DNA of 64,000 bases from Nitratireductor mangrovi (GTDB lineage Bacteria > Pseudomonadota > Alphaproteobacteria > Rhizobiales > Rhizobiaceae), in assembly GCF_007922615.2 (NCBI RefSeq), contig NZ_CP042301.2:62001-126000 (forward strand). The letters run 5' to 3'. This document shows, piece by piece, positions 8,565 to 17,226 of this stretch; the stretch's first letter is position 1, and every line of letters begins with the position of its first letter. The position numbers and the translations under genes are program-made. The notes below the pieces were generated by a model. The model made no database searches and was not told the origin of the DNA. It saw nothing but the letters and a program-made list of their open reading frames with translations.

Positions 8565-9815
8565 ATGAATGTCTTTGCCCCGCTGCTTGGCAGCGACCGG
8601 CCTTCAGCGGTCCGCTGGTTGCTGGTCGGGACCTTGGGTTTCCTCGCCCTGCTGACCCTTCTGGAAGTGTTGCCCTGGCAGGTCGCACTCGCGGTTGCCG
8701 CATTGGCGTTTGCGGCCGCCATAGTGTTCTCGACGGGCAGGTTCGCCACGAAGGCAAGAAAGGACACCGACCCTGTCTCAACGAACGGGTTCGCCGGTCT
8801 TTCGGTCGACCATCTTGCCGAGGCTCTTGCCGACCCCCTGATCATCATCGACGCCAACGGCGCGATCGTGCTTGCCAACGCGGCCGCGCGGGCGGCATTC
8901 GGCGACTTCCGACCCGGAACGCTGCTGCAATTGCGGTTCCGCACGCCCGAATTCCAGGCGTTTGTCGCACGTCTGCTGTCCGACGAGGCAGGGCCGCAAA
9001 TGACGGAATATGCCGAACGCGTGCCGATAGAGCGCTGGTATCGTGTCGTCGGCCGGCCGGCCGGCGACGGCAGCGGGCTCTCCGTCCTCGTCTTCAAGGA
9101 CCAGAGCGAGGTTCGCCGCATCGACCGCATGCGCTCCGATTTCATTGCCAACGCCAGTCATGAACTGCGAACGCCGCTGGCTTCGATAGCCGGGTTCATC
9201 GAGACGTTACGCGGCCCTGCCCGCGGCGATGCCAAGGCGCGCGAGCACTTCCTGCAGATCATGCACGAACAGACCGGCCGCATGGCGCGCCTGATCGACG
9301 ATCTTCTGTCCCTTTCGCGGCTCGAGATGAAGACCTATGCCAATCCATCAGACAGTATCGATCTGACCAATCTCGTGCGCGGGGTCATCGACGCGTTGCG
9401 TCACCTTGCGGAGGAGGTCGGCGTCGAGATCGTCAGGGAAGGTGCCGACGGCCCGGTACCTGTCCTCGGGCAGCGCGACGAACTGATTCAGGTCTTCGAA
9501 AATCTTCTCGAAAACGCCTGCAAATACGGGCAGACCGGCGGTCGCGTCGTGGTGACCGTGGACGCGGGTGACGGCGTCGCGGACGGACCCAGCGTCACGG
9601 TTCGCGACTTCGGCCCCGGGATCTCCGAAGAGCACATTCCTCGCCTGACCGAGCGTTTTTACCGGGTCGACGTCGAAACCAGCCGCGCGCAGAAGGGAAC
9701 CGGCCTCGGCCTCGCGATCGTCAAGCACATCCTCACCCGCCACAATGCGCGACTGACGATCCGTTCCGAACTCAACGAAGGAGCGTCCTTTACCGTCCAC
9801 TTCGCGCCGCGATAG
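8565..9815 (+). CDS. phoR: Phosphate regulon sensor histidine kinase PhoR
   Basis: Membrane-bound sensor kinase of about 416 residues. Two hydrophobic segments near 18-57 anchor it, followed by a PAS-like domain (about 82-185). The dimerisation/phosphoacceptor helix carries SHELRTPL with H199. The ATPase domain has the N box NLLENACKYG (about 313-322), DFGPGI (348-353) and GTGLGLAIV (about 378-386). This architecture is PhoR, which phosphorylates PhoB under phosphate limitation. The start at 8565 gives a protein beginning just before the first membrane segment; ATG 8490 would add 25 polar residues. phoU follows 76 bp downstream, but pstSCAB and phoB are not here. Confidence 0.88.
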   Translation: MNVFAPLLGSDRPSAVRWLLVGTLGFLALLTLLEVLPWQVALAVAALAFAAAIVFSTGRFATKARKDTDPVSTNGFAGLSVDHLAEALADPLIIIDANGAIVLANAAARAAFGDFRPGTLLQLRFRTPEFQAFVARLLSDEAGPQMTEYAERVPIERWYRVVGRPAGDGSGLSVLVFKDQSEVRRIDRMRSDFIANASHELRTPLASIAGFIETLRGPARGDAKAREHFLQIMHEQTGRMARLIDDLLSLSRLEMKTYANPSDSIDLTNLVRGVIDALRHLAEEVGVEIVREGADGPVPVLGQRDELIQVFENLLENACKYGQTGGRVVVTVDAGDGVADGPSVTVRDFGPGISEEHIPRLTERFYRVDVETSRAQKGTGLGLAIVKHILTRHNARLTIRSELNEGASFTVHFAPR

Positions 9816-9891
9816 TCTTGGCACTGCTTTCTTTTTTCGGTCACGAGGGTCGCGTATAACCACCTGAGCAGAACATCGGAAACGCGCCATC

Positions 9892-10605
9892 ATGCCGACG
9901 CAGCATATAGTCAACGCCTATGACGCGGAGCTCAAGTTCCTTGCCAACCGGATTGCGTCGATGGGAGGGCATGCCGAACGCATGGTCGATCAGGCGGTGC
10001 AGGCTTTGGTGAATTACGATACGGACCTTGCCCGCAGGGTGATCGCCGACGACCTCGTGCTCGATGAGAGCCAGCGTGAGATTGACGACAAGGCCGTCAT
10101 CATCATCGCCCGAAGGCAGCCTATGGCCGACGATCTGCGCGAGATCATCGGCGCTATCCGGATTTCTTCCGATCTCGAACGTGTCGGCGATCTGGGCAAG
10201 AACATTGCGAAGCGCGTCATCTCGATCACCGATCACCCGCAGCCGATCCAGCTCTTTCGCGGGCTGGAGGCGCTGGCGCAGTTGGCCCTGACCCAGCTCA
10301 AGGAAGTGCTCGACGCCTTCGCGACGCGGTCGGTCGCCCGCATTAGCTTTGTCCGCGATCGCGACGATGACATCGACGCGATGTACACGTCGCTGTTTCG
10401 CGAATTGCTGACCTACATGATGGAAGACCCGCGCAATATCGCCGCATGTACCCACCTGCTGTTTTGCGCAAAGAACATTGAGCGCATCGGCGATCATGCG
10501 ACCAACATCGCCGAAACCGTCTACCACATCGTTACCGGTGAGCAGATGGCGGCTGAGCGACCCAAGGAAGACAAGAGCCACAAGGTCGTGCTGGCGGCCA
10601 AGTAG
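9892..10605 (+). CDS. phoU: Phosphate transport system regulator PhoU
   Basis: Cytoplasmic helical-bundle protein of 237 residues that links the Pst phosphate importer to PhoR. Two PhoU repeats are visible, each with the metal-coordinating E/DxxxD-type motif: DLERVGDLGKNIAKR in the first half and NIERIGDHATNIAE in the second. It lies directly after phoR in the same direction. In most rhizobia pstSCAB stand between these genes and phoB follows; here both are missing and gcrA converges from the other side. The family call is firm; whether it pairs with a Pst system elsewhere cannot be seen. Confidence 0.93.
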   Translation: MPTQHIVNAYDAELKFLANRIASMGGHAERMVDQAVQALVNYDTDLARRVIADDLVLDESQREIDDKAVIIIARRQPMADDLREIIGAIRISSDLERVGDLGKNIAKRVISITDHPQPIQLFRGLEALAQLALTQLKEVLDAFATRSVARISFVRDRDDDIDAMYTSLFRELLTYMMEDPRNIAACTHLLFCAKNIERIGDHATNIAETVYHIVTGEQMAAERPKEDKSHKVVLAAK

Positions 10606-10615
10606 TGCCGCCGCC

Positions 10616-10636
10616 CCGCCGCGCTTGTTGCGGCGG
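10616..10636. terminator. GC hairpin between convergent phoU and gcrA
   Basis: Seven-bp perfect stem CCGCCGC/GCGGCGG with a 7-nt loop in the 48-bp gap between the two convergent genes. No T run, but placed where a shared bidirectional terminator is expected. Confidence 0.5.
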
Positions 10637-10653
10637 CGCGGAGCCGCCAATGG

Positions 10654-11160
10654 TCAGCGTTGCCGCCGCCGTTCCGAGGCCGGCTGAAAGGCAAGGCGGG
10701 CGTGATAGGTGCAGTACGGGCCGCTTTCCATCGCCTCGTTGCCGCAGAAGTGGAAATCTTCGTGCAGCGGGTCGCCGTTCGGCCATTTGCACGTGTGTTC
10801 GTTGAGTTCGACAAGCGAAAGGCGACGCGAGATCGGCACCACCACGTCCTCGATCGGCCGTACGCGTTCGACCGGCTGAGCCTGGAATGCCGTGCTGAGG
10901 GCGTTTGCTCCCACAGTTTGCGGTATCGCACGCGACGAGCCGGTCCGGCTCGTCGACTTGCTTCCGGCCGGCCGCGGCGGCTTTTTCGCGCGGCTTTGGG
11001 TGTTGGTCGCGCGGCCGCGGCTCGAAAGCTTCAGCCTGTGGACCTTGCCGATCACCGCGTTGCGGCTCACGCCGCCGAGTTGGGCCGCGATCTGGCTGGC
11101 GCTGAGACCTTCGGCCCAGAGCTTCTTCAGCAGTTCGACCCTTTCGTCTGTCCAGTTCAT
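10654..11160 (-). CDS. gcrA: GcrA cell-cycle regulator
   Basis: Transcription factor of 168 residues that binds sigma-70 RNA polymerase and acts at promoters carrying CcrM-methylated GANTC sites. The N-terminal helix-turn-helix starts MNWTDERVELLKKLW and continues with GLSASQIAAQLG...SRNAVIGKVHRL, characteristic of GcrA. A basic, Ser/Pro-rich linker follows (about 50-80). The C-terminal polymerase-binding part has CKWPNGDP...FCGN and YCTYHARLA. The start is ATG 11160 because AGGAG lies 9 bases upstream; ATG 11166 is too close to it. GANTC sites are clustered upstream. Confidence 0.95.
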   Translation of the reverse strand: MNWTDERVELLKKLWAEGLSASQIAAQLGGVSRNAVIGKVHRLKLSSRGRATNTQSRAKKPPRPAGSKSTSRTGSSRAIPQTVGANALSTAFQAQPVERVRPIEDVVVPISRRLSLVELNEHTCKWPNGDPLHEDFHFCGNEAMESGPYCTYHARLAFQPASERRRQR

Positions 11161-11190
11161 CCGCATCTGCTCCTGGTACGTCGCGCGGAG

Positions 11191-11342
11191 GAATCAGAAT
11201 CCTTATCCGGCCCGGCCACCGCCAGGAGGACACCAGATATACTCGGGTGAGATTGTCCGCCGCACGAAATGTAGTCGTTTCTTGATCCGAAACTACAATA
11301 GGTGCCGACTCTGTGACAAGAGTCGGGCTGGTACGCCGATTC
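11191..11342. promoter_or_regulatory. Cluster of five GANTC (CcrM) sites upstream of gcrA, with an inverted repeat
   Basis: Sites at 11191-11195 and 11197-11201 (both GAATC), 11307-11311 (GACTC), 11320-11324 (GAGTC) and 11338-11342 (GATTC). The GACTC and GAGTC sites sit in the arms of a perfect 8-bp inverted repeat CCGACTCT-N6-AGAGTCGG (11305-11326). The region is the non-coding gap between gcrA (minus) and argD (plus). Methylation-dependent control by CcrM and GcrA itself is a reasonable inference. Confidence 0.55.
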
Positions 11343-11429
11343 CGATTTTCCGGTTTTCCCCAACTTGCCTGCTCCGATGACGCGACCATCACCACAAGGC
11401 GCGCAACGCCTCGTGACGGGAGCTTTCCG

Positions 11430-11460
11430 TTGACTTCCGCGGCAAAAAAACCAATATGCT
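11430..11460 (+). promoter_or_regulatory. Candidate sigma-70 promoter for argD operon
   Basis: TTGACT at 11430-11435 and a TATGCT-like or AATATG element at 11453-11460, separated by 17 to 19 bases. It lies about 105 bp before the argD start and directly before a terminator-like hairpin. Confidence 0.45.
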
Positions 11461-11467
11461 GCGCGCG

Positions 11468-11489
11468 AGGCCGCCCCGAGGGCGGCTTT
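11468..11489 (+). terminator. Intrinsic-terminator-like hairpin in the argD leader
   Basis: Perfect 7-bp stem GCCGCCC/GGGCGGC with a 3-nt loop (CGA), followed by five T. No plus-strand gene lies upstream (gcrA is on the other strand). It therefore either ends a small plus-strand RNA from the 11.16-11.46 kb gap or attenuates the argD operon just after its predicted promoter. Confidence 0.55.
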
Positions 11490-11563
11490 TTGATTTGGTG
11501 GCCGGGACCCGCTGTTGCAAGGTTGTCCGGCCGTTTCTGGAAACCGGATCGGAGCAGGAGAAG

Positions 11564-12754
11564 ATGAGCGGTTCGGCGCTTTACGAGACCTTTGCGCGGG
11601 CGCAGCTCGCGTTCGACCATGGCGAAGGTGCATGGCTGGTCACGGCGTCGGGCGAGCGATATCTCGACTTTGCCGCCGGTATCGCCGTCAACTCGCTTGG
11701 GCACAGCCACCCGCACCTCGTTGCTGCGCTGACCGAGCAGGCCGGCAAGCTGTGGCATGTCTCCAACCTTTACGAAATCCCCGGCCAGCGCCGCCTGGGC
11801 GAGAGGCTTGTGACCAACAGCTTTGCCGACAAGGTCTTCTTCACCAATTCCGGTGCCGAGGCACTGGAATGCGCGATCAAGACCGCGCGCCGCTACCACC
11901 ATGTCAACGGCCGGCCGGAGCGGCACCGCATCGTCACGATCGAGGGTGCCTTCCATGGGCGCACGCTCGCGACCATCGCCGCCGGCGGGCAGAAGAAATA
12001 TCTCGAAGGTTTCGGCCCCGTGGTCGAAGGCTTCGATCAAGTGCCCTTTGGCGACGAGAATGCGCTGAAAGCAGCGATCACGGACGAAACGGCGGCGATC
12101 CTGGTGGAGCCGGTACAGGGCGAGGGTGGCATCCGCACCGTGCCGACCGAGCTTCTGAAGACGATGCGGCGGCTTTGCGACGACAACGGACTGCTTTTGA
12201 TCCTCGATGAGGTCCAGTGCGGTGTCGGCCGCACCGGCAAGCTTTTTGCCTACGAGTGGGCCGGCATCGAACCCGACATCATGGCGATCGCCAAGGGCAT
12301 CGGAGGCGGTTTCCCGCTGGGCGCTTGCCTGGCAACAGACGAGGCTGCCACGGGCATGACCGCCGGCGTGCATGGCACCACCTTCGGCGGCAATCCGCTT
12401 GCCATGGCCGTCGGCAACGCCGTGCTCGACGTGGTTCTCGAACCCGGCTTCCTGGACGAGGTGCAGCGCAAGTCTCTGCTGATGAAGCAGGGTCTCGCGG
12501 CAATCGTGGATGAGTTCCCTGATGTCATCGAGGCCGTGCGCGGAACCGGCCTTATCCTAGGCCTCAAATGCAAGCTGCCCAACACCGCGGTCAATCTGGC
12601 GTTCCGCGAGCAGAACCTGTTGACGGTGCCCGGTGGCGACAATGTCGTGCGCCTGCTGCCGCCTCTGACCGCCACCGACGACGATATTCGCCAGGCCATC
12701 GATCGCATACGCTCTGCCGCGGCGGTACTTGCGGACGCCAAGGCCGATGCTTGA
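11564..12754 (+). CDS. argD: Acetylornithine aminotransferase (arginine biosynthesis)
   Basis: PLP enzyme of 396 residues that converts N-acetylglutamate semialdehyde to N-acetylornithine in the cytoplasm. Class III aminotransferase features: TNSGAEA (phosphate binding) near 94-100, LILDEVQCG with D215 contacting the pyridine nitrogen, and the Schiff-base lysine K245 in AIAKGIGGG. The start ATG 11564 follows GCAGGAG closely. An open frame extends upstream in frame to 11456 but lacks the family sequence. It is followed by argF with an 8-bp overlap, and then hslO, so the three form one operon. Its sequence and partner argF favour ArgD over other class III transaminases. Confidence 0.94.
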   Translation: MSGSALYETFARAQLAFDHGEGAWLVTASGERYLDFAAGIAVNSLGHSHPHLVAALTEQAGKLWHVSNLYEIPGQRRLGERLVTNSFADKVFFTNSGAEALECAIKTARRYHHVNGRPERHRIVTIEGAFHGRTLATIAAGGQKKYLEGFGPVVEGFDQVPFGDENALKAAITDETAAILVEPVQGEGGIRTVPTELLKTMRRLCDDNGLLLILDEVQCGVGRTGKLFAYEWAGIEPDIMAIAKGIGGGFPLGACLATDEAATGMTAGVHGTTFGGNPLAMAVGNAVLDVVLEPGFLDEVQRKSLLMKQGLAAIVDEFPDVIEAVRGTGLILGLKCKLPNTAVNLAFREQNLLTVPGGDNVVRLLPPLTATDDDIRQAIDRIRSAAAVLADAKADA

Positions 12755-13706
12755 GATGAACCGCGGATTGCAAGCGGGCGCTGGCCCGCGGCATTTCTCC
12801 GACCTGTCGACGGTGTCGCGCGCGTCGCTGCGCCGCATCATCGAGGACGCCAAGCAACGCAAGGCGGCGCTGAGGGCGGGAAGTGGCGAAAAGCCGCTCG
12901 ACGGCAAGGTCATGGCGATGATTTTCGACAAGCCGTCGACGCGCACCCGCGTCTCGTTCGACGTCGGCATGCGCCAGCTTGGCGGCGAGACGATCATGCT
13001 GACCGGCACGGAAATGCAGCTTGGCCGCAGCGAGACGATCGCCGACACCGCCAAGGTTCTGTCGCGCTACGTCGACATCATCATGATCCGCACGACCTCG
13101 CACGAGCGGCTGCTGGAGATGTCGGAGAACGCCACGGTGCCGGTCATCAACGGACTGACCGACGAGACACACCCCTGCCAGATCATGGCCGACATCCTGA
13201 CCTTCGAGGAGCACCGCGGGCCGGTCAAGGGGCGTCTCTTCGCCTGGACAGGGGACGGCAACAATGTGCTTCATTCCCTCGTAGAGGCGGCGGCCCGGTT
13301 CGAGTTCGCGCTCAACATCGCGGTCCCGGAGGGCTCGGAGCCCGACGCCCGCTATGTCGACTGGGCGAGATCGCAGGGTGCGAGCGTCACCTATTGCAAG
13401 ACGGCGGAAGAGGCCGTGCGCGAGGCGGACTGTGTCGTGACCGACACCTGGGTGTCGATGGGCCAGGAGCACCGTGCCCGTGGACACAACGTCTTCGTGC
13501 CCTATCAGGTCAACGAACGGCTGATGCAGAAAGCGAAACCCGACGCGCTGTTCATGCATTGCCTGCCGGCCCATCGCGGCGAAGAAGTGACTGATGGCGT
13601 CATCGACGGGCCGCACTCGGTTGTTTTCGACGAGGCTGAAAACCGCCTGCATGCGCAAAAGGCGGTGCTTGCCTGGTGCCTTCTGGGAGAAGGTCCGAGT
13701 GAGTGA
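12747..13706 (+). CDS. argF: Ornithine carbamoyltransferase
   Basis: Enzyme of 319 residues that makes citrulline from ornithine and carbamoyl phosphate in arginine synthesis. The carbamoyl-phosphate loop STRTR is at 64-68, the HPCQ motif follows near 139, and [10 protein letters not shown] closes the active site. ATG 12747 overlaps the end of argD by 8 bp; ATG 12756 is an alternative that would remove three residues. The 3' end overlaps the GTG start of hslO by 8 bp. The tight coupling shows one transcript argD-argF-hslO, a common arrangement in Hyphomicrobiales. Confidence 0.95.
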   Translation: MLEMNRGLQAGAGPRHFSDLSTVSRASLRRIIEDAKQRKAALRAGSGEKPLDGKVMAMIFDKPSTRTRVSFDVGMRQLGGETIMLTGTEMQLGRSETIADTAKVLSRYVDIIMIRTTSHERLLEMSENATVPVINGLTDETHPCQIMADILTFEEHRGPVKGRLFAWTGDGNNVLHSLVEAAARFEFALNIAVPEGSEPDARYVDWARSQGASVTYCKTAEEAVREADCVVTDTWVSMGQEHRARGHNVFVPYQVNERLMQKAKPDALFMHCLPAHRGEEVTDGVIDGPHSVVFDEAENRLHAQKAVLAWCLLGEGPSE

Positions 13707-14691
13707 GCAGCCGCGGCTAGGCAATTTCGGTCACGCCGGCGACGACGTAATCGTGCCGTTCCATGTCGGCGCGCTGGATGTGCGCGGCCGCGCCGTCCAG
13801 TTGGGCGTGATGCTCGACGACATTCTCGGCCGCCATGCCTATCCCGAACCGGTCGCCCGCCTTCTGGCCGAGAGCATCGTGCTGACTGCGCTGCTCGGCA
13901 GCTCGATCAAGTTCGAGGGCAAGCTGACCCTGCAAACGCAGTCCGACGGGCCGGTCGACATGCTGGTTGCTGACTTCGCCACGCCGGGGTCCATGCGCGC
14001 CTATGCCCGTTACGATGAGGAGAGGCTTGCCGCGGCGCAGGCCGAGGGCCGTACCGCGCCGGAGGACCTGCTGGGCACCGGGGTCATGGCGATGACCATC
14101 GACCAGGGAGCGCACATGCATCGTTACCAGGGTATCGTGCAGCTTGACGGCGCCTCGCTGGAAGATGTGGCGCGCACCTATTTCCGCCAGTCGGAACAGA
14201 TCCCGACCGATGTGCGGCTCTCGGTCGCCCGCCAGTTGATGCCGGGCGAGGAGCGCGGGCGCTGGCGCGCCGGCGGCGTGCTGGCGCAGTTCCTGCCGGA
14301 GTCCCTCGAACGCATGCGGCTTCCCGATTTGCCCGGGGGCGATGGCGAGGCCATGGATGCAGGTTCGGAAGTCGAGGTCGACGACGCCTGGACAGAACTG
14401 ATGGCGCTTTTTGCGACCATCGAGGCCGACGAACTGCTCGACCCGACGATCGGCGCCGAGCGGCTGCTCTACCGTCTCTTCCACGAGCACGGTGTCGTGG
14501 TGTTTCCGGGCCAGAAGGTCGCGGACGACTGCACGTGCTCGCGCGAGAAGATCAGTGCCATCCTGGAAAGCTTTTCCGACGAGGAGATTGCCGAAAGCGT
14601 CGAAGCCGGGGCGATCAAGGTCAATTGCGAGTTTTGCTCCAAGGAATATCTCTTCGATCCGGCCGATTTCACCGCGGGCGACAAGGGCTGA
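13699..14691 (+). CDS. hslO: Redox-regulated chaperone Hsp33
   Basis: Cytoplasmic holdase chaperone of 330 residues, switched on by oxidation. The C-terminal zinc centre is visible as CTC and, 29 residues later, CEFC (the CxC...CxxC pattern), whose cysteines form disulfides under oxidative stress. The N-terminal domain begins [20 protein letters not shown], typical of the alphaproteobacterial proteins. The start is GTG 13699, overlapping the argF stop, which implies translational coupling. It converges with apaG 6 bp later. Confidence 0.94.
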   Translation: MSEQPRLGNFGHAGDDVIVPFHVGALDVRGRAVQLGVMLDDILGRHAYPEPVARLLAESIVLTALLGSSIKFEGKLTLQTQSDGPVDMLVADFATPGSMRAYARYDEERLAAAQAEGRTAPEDLLGTGVMAMTIDQGAHMHRYQGIVQLDGASLEDVARTYFRQSEQIPTDVRLSVARQLMPGEERGRWRAGGVLAQFLPESLERMRLPDLPGGDGEAMDAGSEVEVDDAWTELMALFATIEADELLDPTIGAERLLYRLFHEHGVVVFPGQKVADDCTCSREKISAILESFSDEEIAESVEAGAIKVNCEFCSKEYLFDPADFTAGDKG

Positions 14692-14697
14692 ACCCGT

Positions 14698-15090
14698 TCA
14701 GTTGAGTGTCCGGCCGGCATCCGGCAGGTCGAGCGAGAAGGCCGGGATATCGATCTCAAACAGATCGCCCGCCGCGTCGCGCATGGTGTAGTGCCCGACC
14801 ATGATGCCCGATGGCGTGGTGAGCGGACAGCCCGAGGTGTACTGGAAGCTGTCTCCGGGATTGAGCTCCGGCTGTTCGCCGACGACGCCCATGCCGCGCA
14901 CCTCCTCCACCTTGCCGTCGCCGTCGGTGATGTGCCAGTAGCGCGAGAGCAGTTGGACGAACGCGTCCGAATTGTTGGCGATCGTCACCCGGTAGGCCCA
15001 GACATAGCGCGATTGTGACGGGTCCGAACGGTCGTCGAGATAGAAAGGCTCTACGCTCACCTCTATGTTCCGCGTCACGGCCCGATACAT
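14698..15090 (-). CDS. apaG: ApaG (CorD) protein
   Basis: Small beta-sandwich protein of 130 residues, the normal family length. It has the ApaG signature regions [34 protein letters not shown] and [12 protein letters not shown]. The role is poorly defined; it is linked to divalent cation sensitivity and, in some proteins, protein interaction. The ATG at 15090 begins the family sequence ([13 protein letters not shown]); the longer upstream frame is not conserved-looking. It is divergent from the CDP-alcohol phosphatidyltransferase with a 139-bp gap. Confidence 0.93.
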   Translation of the reverse strand: MYRAVTRNIEVSVEPFYLDDRSDPSQSRYVWAYRVTIANNSDAFVQLLSRYWHITDGDGKVEEVRGMGVVGEQPELNPGDSFQYTSGCPLTTPSGIMVGHYTMRDAAGDLFEIDIPAFSLDLPDAGRTLN

Positions 15091-15229
15091 GTCCGAGGCT
15101 CCTGGGTGCACATGATGCGATTGTTCGCCGAGCAGGCCTGGCTGGTCAACCTTTGTCCCGGCAACGGTTTTCCGGTCAAGGCTGGGTGGCTTCGCGCGGG
15201 CAATGGGTTGGTGCACTGCCGGTACTGCG

Positions 15230-15832
15230 ATGCTTGACGGGTGGGCGCGGCGACGCCTCGACCCGGTTCTCGACAGGCTGGCGGCGGGCCTTGCCAGCAG
15301 GGGCGTCAGCGCCAATGCCGTCACCTATGCCGCCTGCGTGGTCGGCCTTGCCTCGGCGGTGGCGATTACCTTTGGAAATGAATGGCTTGGCCTGCTCCTG
15401 ATCCTGCTCAGCCGGCTCGGCGACGGGCTCGACGGCGCCGTCGCCCGACTCAGTGGCAAGACCGACTATGGCGGCTTCCTCGACATTGTGCTCGACTTCG
15501 TCTTCTACGGCGCCGTGCCGCTCGGCTTCGCGCTGGCCGATCCAGAGGCCAATGCCGTCGCGGCTGCGGTGCTGATTTTCGCCTTCTACGTGAACGGCGC
15601 CAGCTTTCTCGCCTTCGCGATCATGGCCGAAAAGCGCGGCCTCTCCAGCGAATCCCGGGGTGAAAAGTCGCTGTTTTTTTCGACGGGATTGGCGGAAGCC
15701 ACGGAAACCATCGCGGTTTTCGCGGGTTTCTGCCTGTTCCCGGACTGGTTCCCGGTGATCGCCTATGCCTTCGCTGCGGTCACCGCCTACACCACCGTCT
15801 CACGTATCGTGCTCGCAGCGAAAAGCTTCTGA
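15230..15832 (+). CDS. CDP-alcohol phosphatidyltransferase family membrane protein
   Basis: Inner-membrane enzyme of about 200 residues that moves a phosphatidyl (or related) group from a CDP-alcohol to an acceptor alcohol. The family motif [21 protein letters not shown], with its further aspartate four residues later, contains all the metal-binding aspartates. About six hydrophobic segments follow the short N terminus. The start is taken as ATG 15230; ATG 15203 upstream in frame is possible. The exact substrate (glycerol phosphate, serine, inositol or other) is not evident. It converges with metZ, leaving 3 bases between the stops. Confidence 0.85.
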   Translation: MLDGWARRRLDPVLDRLAAGLASRGVSANAVTYAACVVGLASAVAITFGNEWLGLLLILLSRLGDGLDGAVARLSGKTDYGGFLDIVLDFVFYGAVPLGFALADPEANAVAAAVLIFAFYVNGASFLAFAIMAEKRGLSSESRGEKSLFFSTGLAEATETIAVFAGFCLFPDWFPVIAYAFAAVTAYTTVSRIVLAAKSF

Positions 15833-15835
15833 GAC

Positions 15836-17029
15836 TCAGGCAGCCCTGGCGAGCGCGCGGTCAATGTCGTCGATCAAATCGTCGGCGTCCTCCAGCCCGA
15901 CCGAAAGCCGAACCGTGCCCGGATTGATGCCGAGCTCGAGCCGCGCCTCCTCGGAAAGGTTCTTGTGGGTGGTCGTCGCTGGGTGAGTGACCAGGCTCTT
16001 GGCGTCGCCGAGATTGTTGGAGATGCGGATGATGTCGAGCGCGTTCTCGAACGAGAACGCTGCCGGCTTGCCGCCCTTGACCTCGAAGCAGATCAGCGTC
16101 GAACCGCCCTTCATCTGGCGCGCGATGATGTCGGCCTGAGGGTGGTCGTTGCGACCCGGATAGATCACCCGGGCAATCGAGGAATGGCAGGCGAGGTGGC
16201 CGGCGACGCGCGCGGCCGTCTCGGTCTGCTGGCGCACGCGCAAGGGCAAGGTCTCCAGACCCTTGAGCAGGGTCCAGGCGTTGAACGGCGATAGGCTCGG
16301 GCCGGTGTGGCGGAAGAAGTCGTGCAGCTTCTCGTCGATCCACTTCTTGTCGGAAAGCACGATGCCGCCGAGGCAGCGGCCCTGGCCGTCTATATGCTTG
16401 GTCGCCGAATAGACGACGATGTGGGCGCCGAGTTCCAGCGGCTTCTGCTGCAGCGGCGTGGCGAACACATTGTCGACCACGAGCTTGGCGCCGCACTCAT
16501 TGGCGATCGCGGCGACCGCCGCGATGTCGATCACTTCGAGCGTCGGATTGGTCGGGCTCTCCAGGAAGAACAGCCTAGTGTTCGGCCGCACCGCCTGCTT
16601 CCAGGCCTCGATGTCGGTGCCGTCGACGAGCGTGGTCTCGATGCCGTATTTCGGCATCAGCGTCTCGACTACCCAGCGGCAGGAGCCGAACAACGCGCGC
16701 GCAGCCACCACATGGTCGCCCGCCTTTGCCGAGCAAAGCAGCGCTGCGGAAACGGCGGCCATGCCCGATGCGGTCGCGCGCGCGTCCTCCGCGCCCTCCA
16801 GTTCGCACATGCGCTTTTCGAACATGTCGACGGTCGGGTTGGCATAACGCGAATAGATGAAACCCGGAGCCTCGCCCTTGAAACGGGCTTCGGCCGCCTC
16901 GGCGCTGTCGTAGACAAAACCCTGGGTGAGATACATCGCCTCTGACGTCTCACCGAAGGCCGACCTCAGCGTGCCGCCGTGAACCAGTGCCGTTGCCGGC
17001 TTCCAGTTGCGCTTCGTTTCGGTTGTCAT
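15836..17029 (-). CDS. metZ: O-succinylhomoserine sulfhydrylase
   Basis: PLP enzyme of 397 residues of the Cys/Met metabolism family. It makes homocysteine directly from O-succinylhomoserine and sulfide in methionine synthesis. The substrate/cofactor segment YSRYANPTV is near 59-67. The Schiff-base lysine lies in YSATKHIDGQGR, and the C-terminal THPATTTH segment is typical. Its leader carries a SAM-II riboswitch and a terminator, as expected for a methionine gene in alphaproteobacteria. ATG 17029 follows GAGGCAAGG. O-acetylhomoserine as substrate cannot be excluded by sequence alone. Confidence 0.92.
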   Translation of the reverse strand: MTTETKRNWKPATALVHGGTLRSAFGETSEAMYLTQGFVYDSAEAAEARFKGEAPGFIYSRYANPTVDMFEKRMCELEGAEDARATASGMAAVSAALLCSAKAGDHVVAARALFGSCRWVVETLMPKYGIETTLVDGTDIEAWKQAVRPNTRLFFLESPTNPTLEVIDIAAVAAIANECGAKLVVDNVFATPLQQKPLELGAHIVVYSATKHIDGQGRCLGGIVLSDKKWIDEKLHDFFRHTGPSLSPFNAWTLLKGLETLPLRVRQQTETAARVAGHLACHSSIARVIYPGRNDHPQADIIARQMKGGSTLICFEVKGGKPAAFSFENALDIIRISNNLGDAKSLVTHPATTTHKNLSEEARLELGINPGTVRLSVGLEDADDLIDDIDRALARAA

Positions 17030-17046
17030 CGCCTTGCCTCGAACAC

Positions 17047-17078
17047 AAAAAAACCGGCCGCGGAAGTCGCATGCCGGT
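17047..17078 (-). terminator. Intrinsic terminator of the metZ leader (riboswitch expression platform)
   Basis: On the minus strand ACCGGC (17078-17073) pairs with GCCGGT (17058-17053), followed by seven T. The loop holds GCGACTT (17070-17064), the exact complement of AAGTCGC (17103-17097) in the 3' part of the riboswitch. That suggests a competing antiterminator pairing. Confidence 0.72.
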
Positions 17079-17090
17079 CTTGCGTTCGGC

Positions 17091-17142
17091 CCTTTAGCGA
17101 CTTGTTTAACGTGGCTGCAAGCCGACCGGCCAAATCACCACG
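17091..17142 (-). ncRNA. SAM-II riboswitch upstream of metZ
   Basis: About 52 nt on the minus strand with the SAM-II layout: 5' stem strand GTGG followed by TGATTTGG; complementary CCAC after GGCTTGCAGCC; then the A-rich joining part GTTAAACAAG and the conserved 3' GCTAAAGG that forms the pseudoknot. It lies about 60 nt before the metZ start. It binds S-adenosylmethionine and should switch metZ off when SAM is plentiful. Confidence 0.9.
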
Positions 17143-17226
17143 GGATAAAGGTCCAATAGCCCCGAAGCGGCCTTGCGTCAATCTTTGGCTCGGCTAAACG
17201 TCGGACCCGTTGAGGAGCGGCGACCC

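Noticed and set aside
10532..12373. A 613-codon open frame on the minus strand across gcrA and argD
   Set aside because: It runs out of frame with gcrA and antisense to argD, and lacks any family signature. gcrA and argD explain the region.
12747..14691. Frameshifts at the argD-argF and argF-hslO junctions
   Set aside because: The 8-bp overlaps are normal translational coupling; each product has full family length and motifs.
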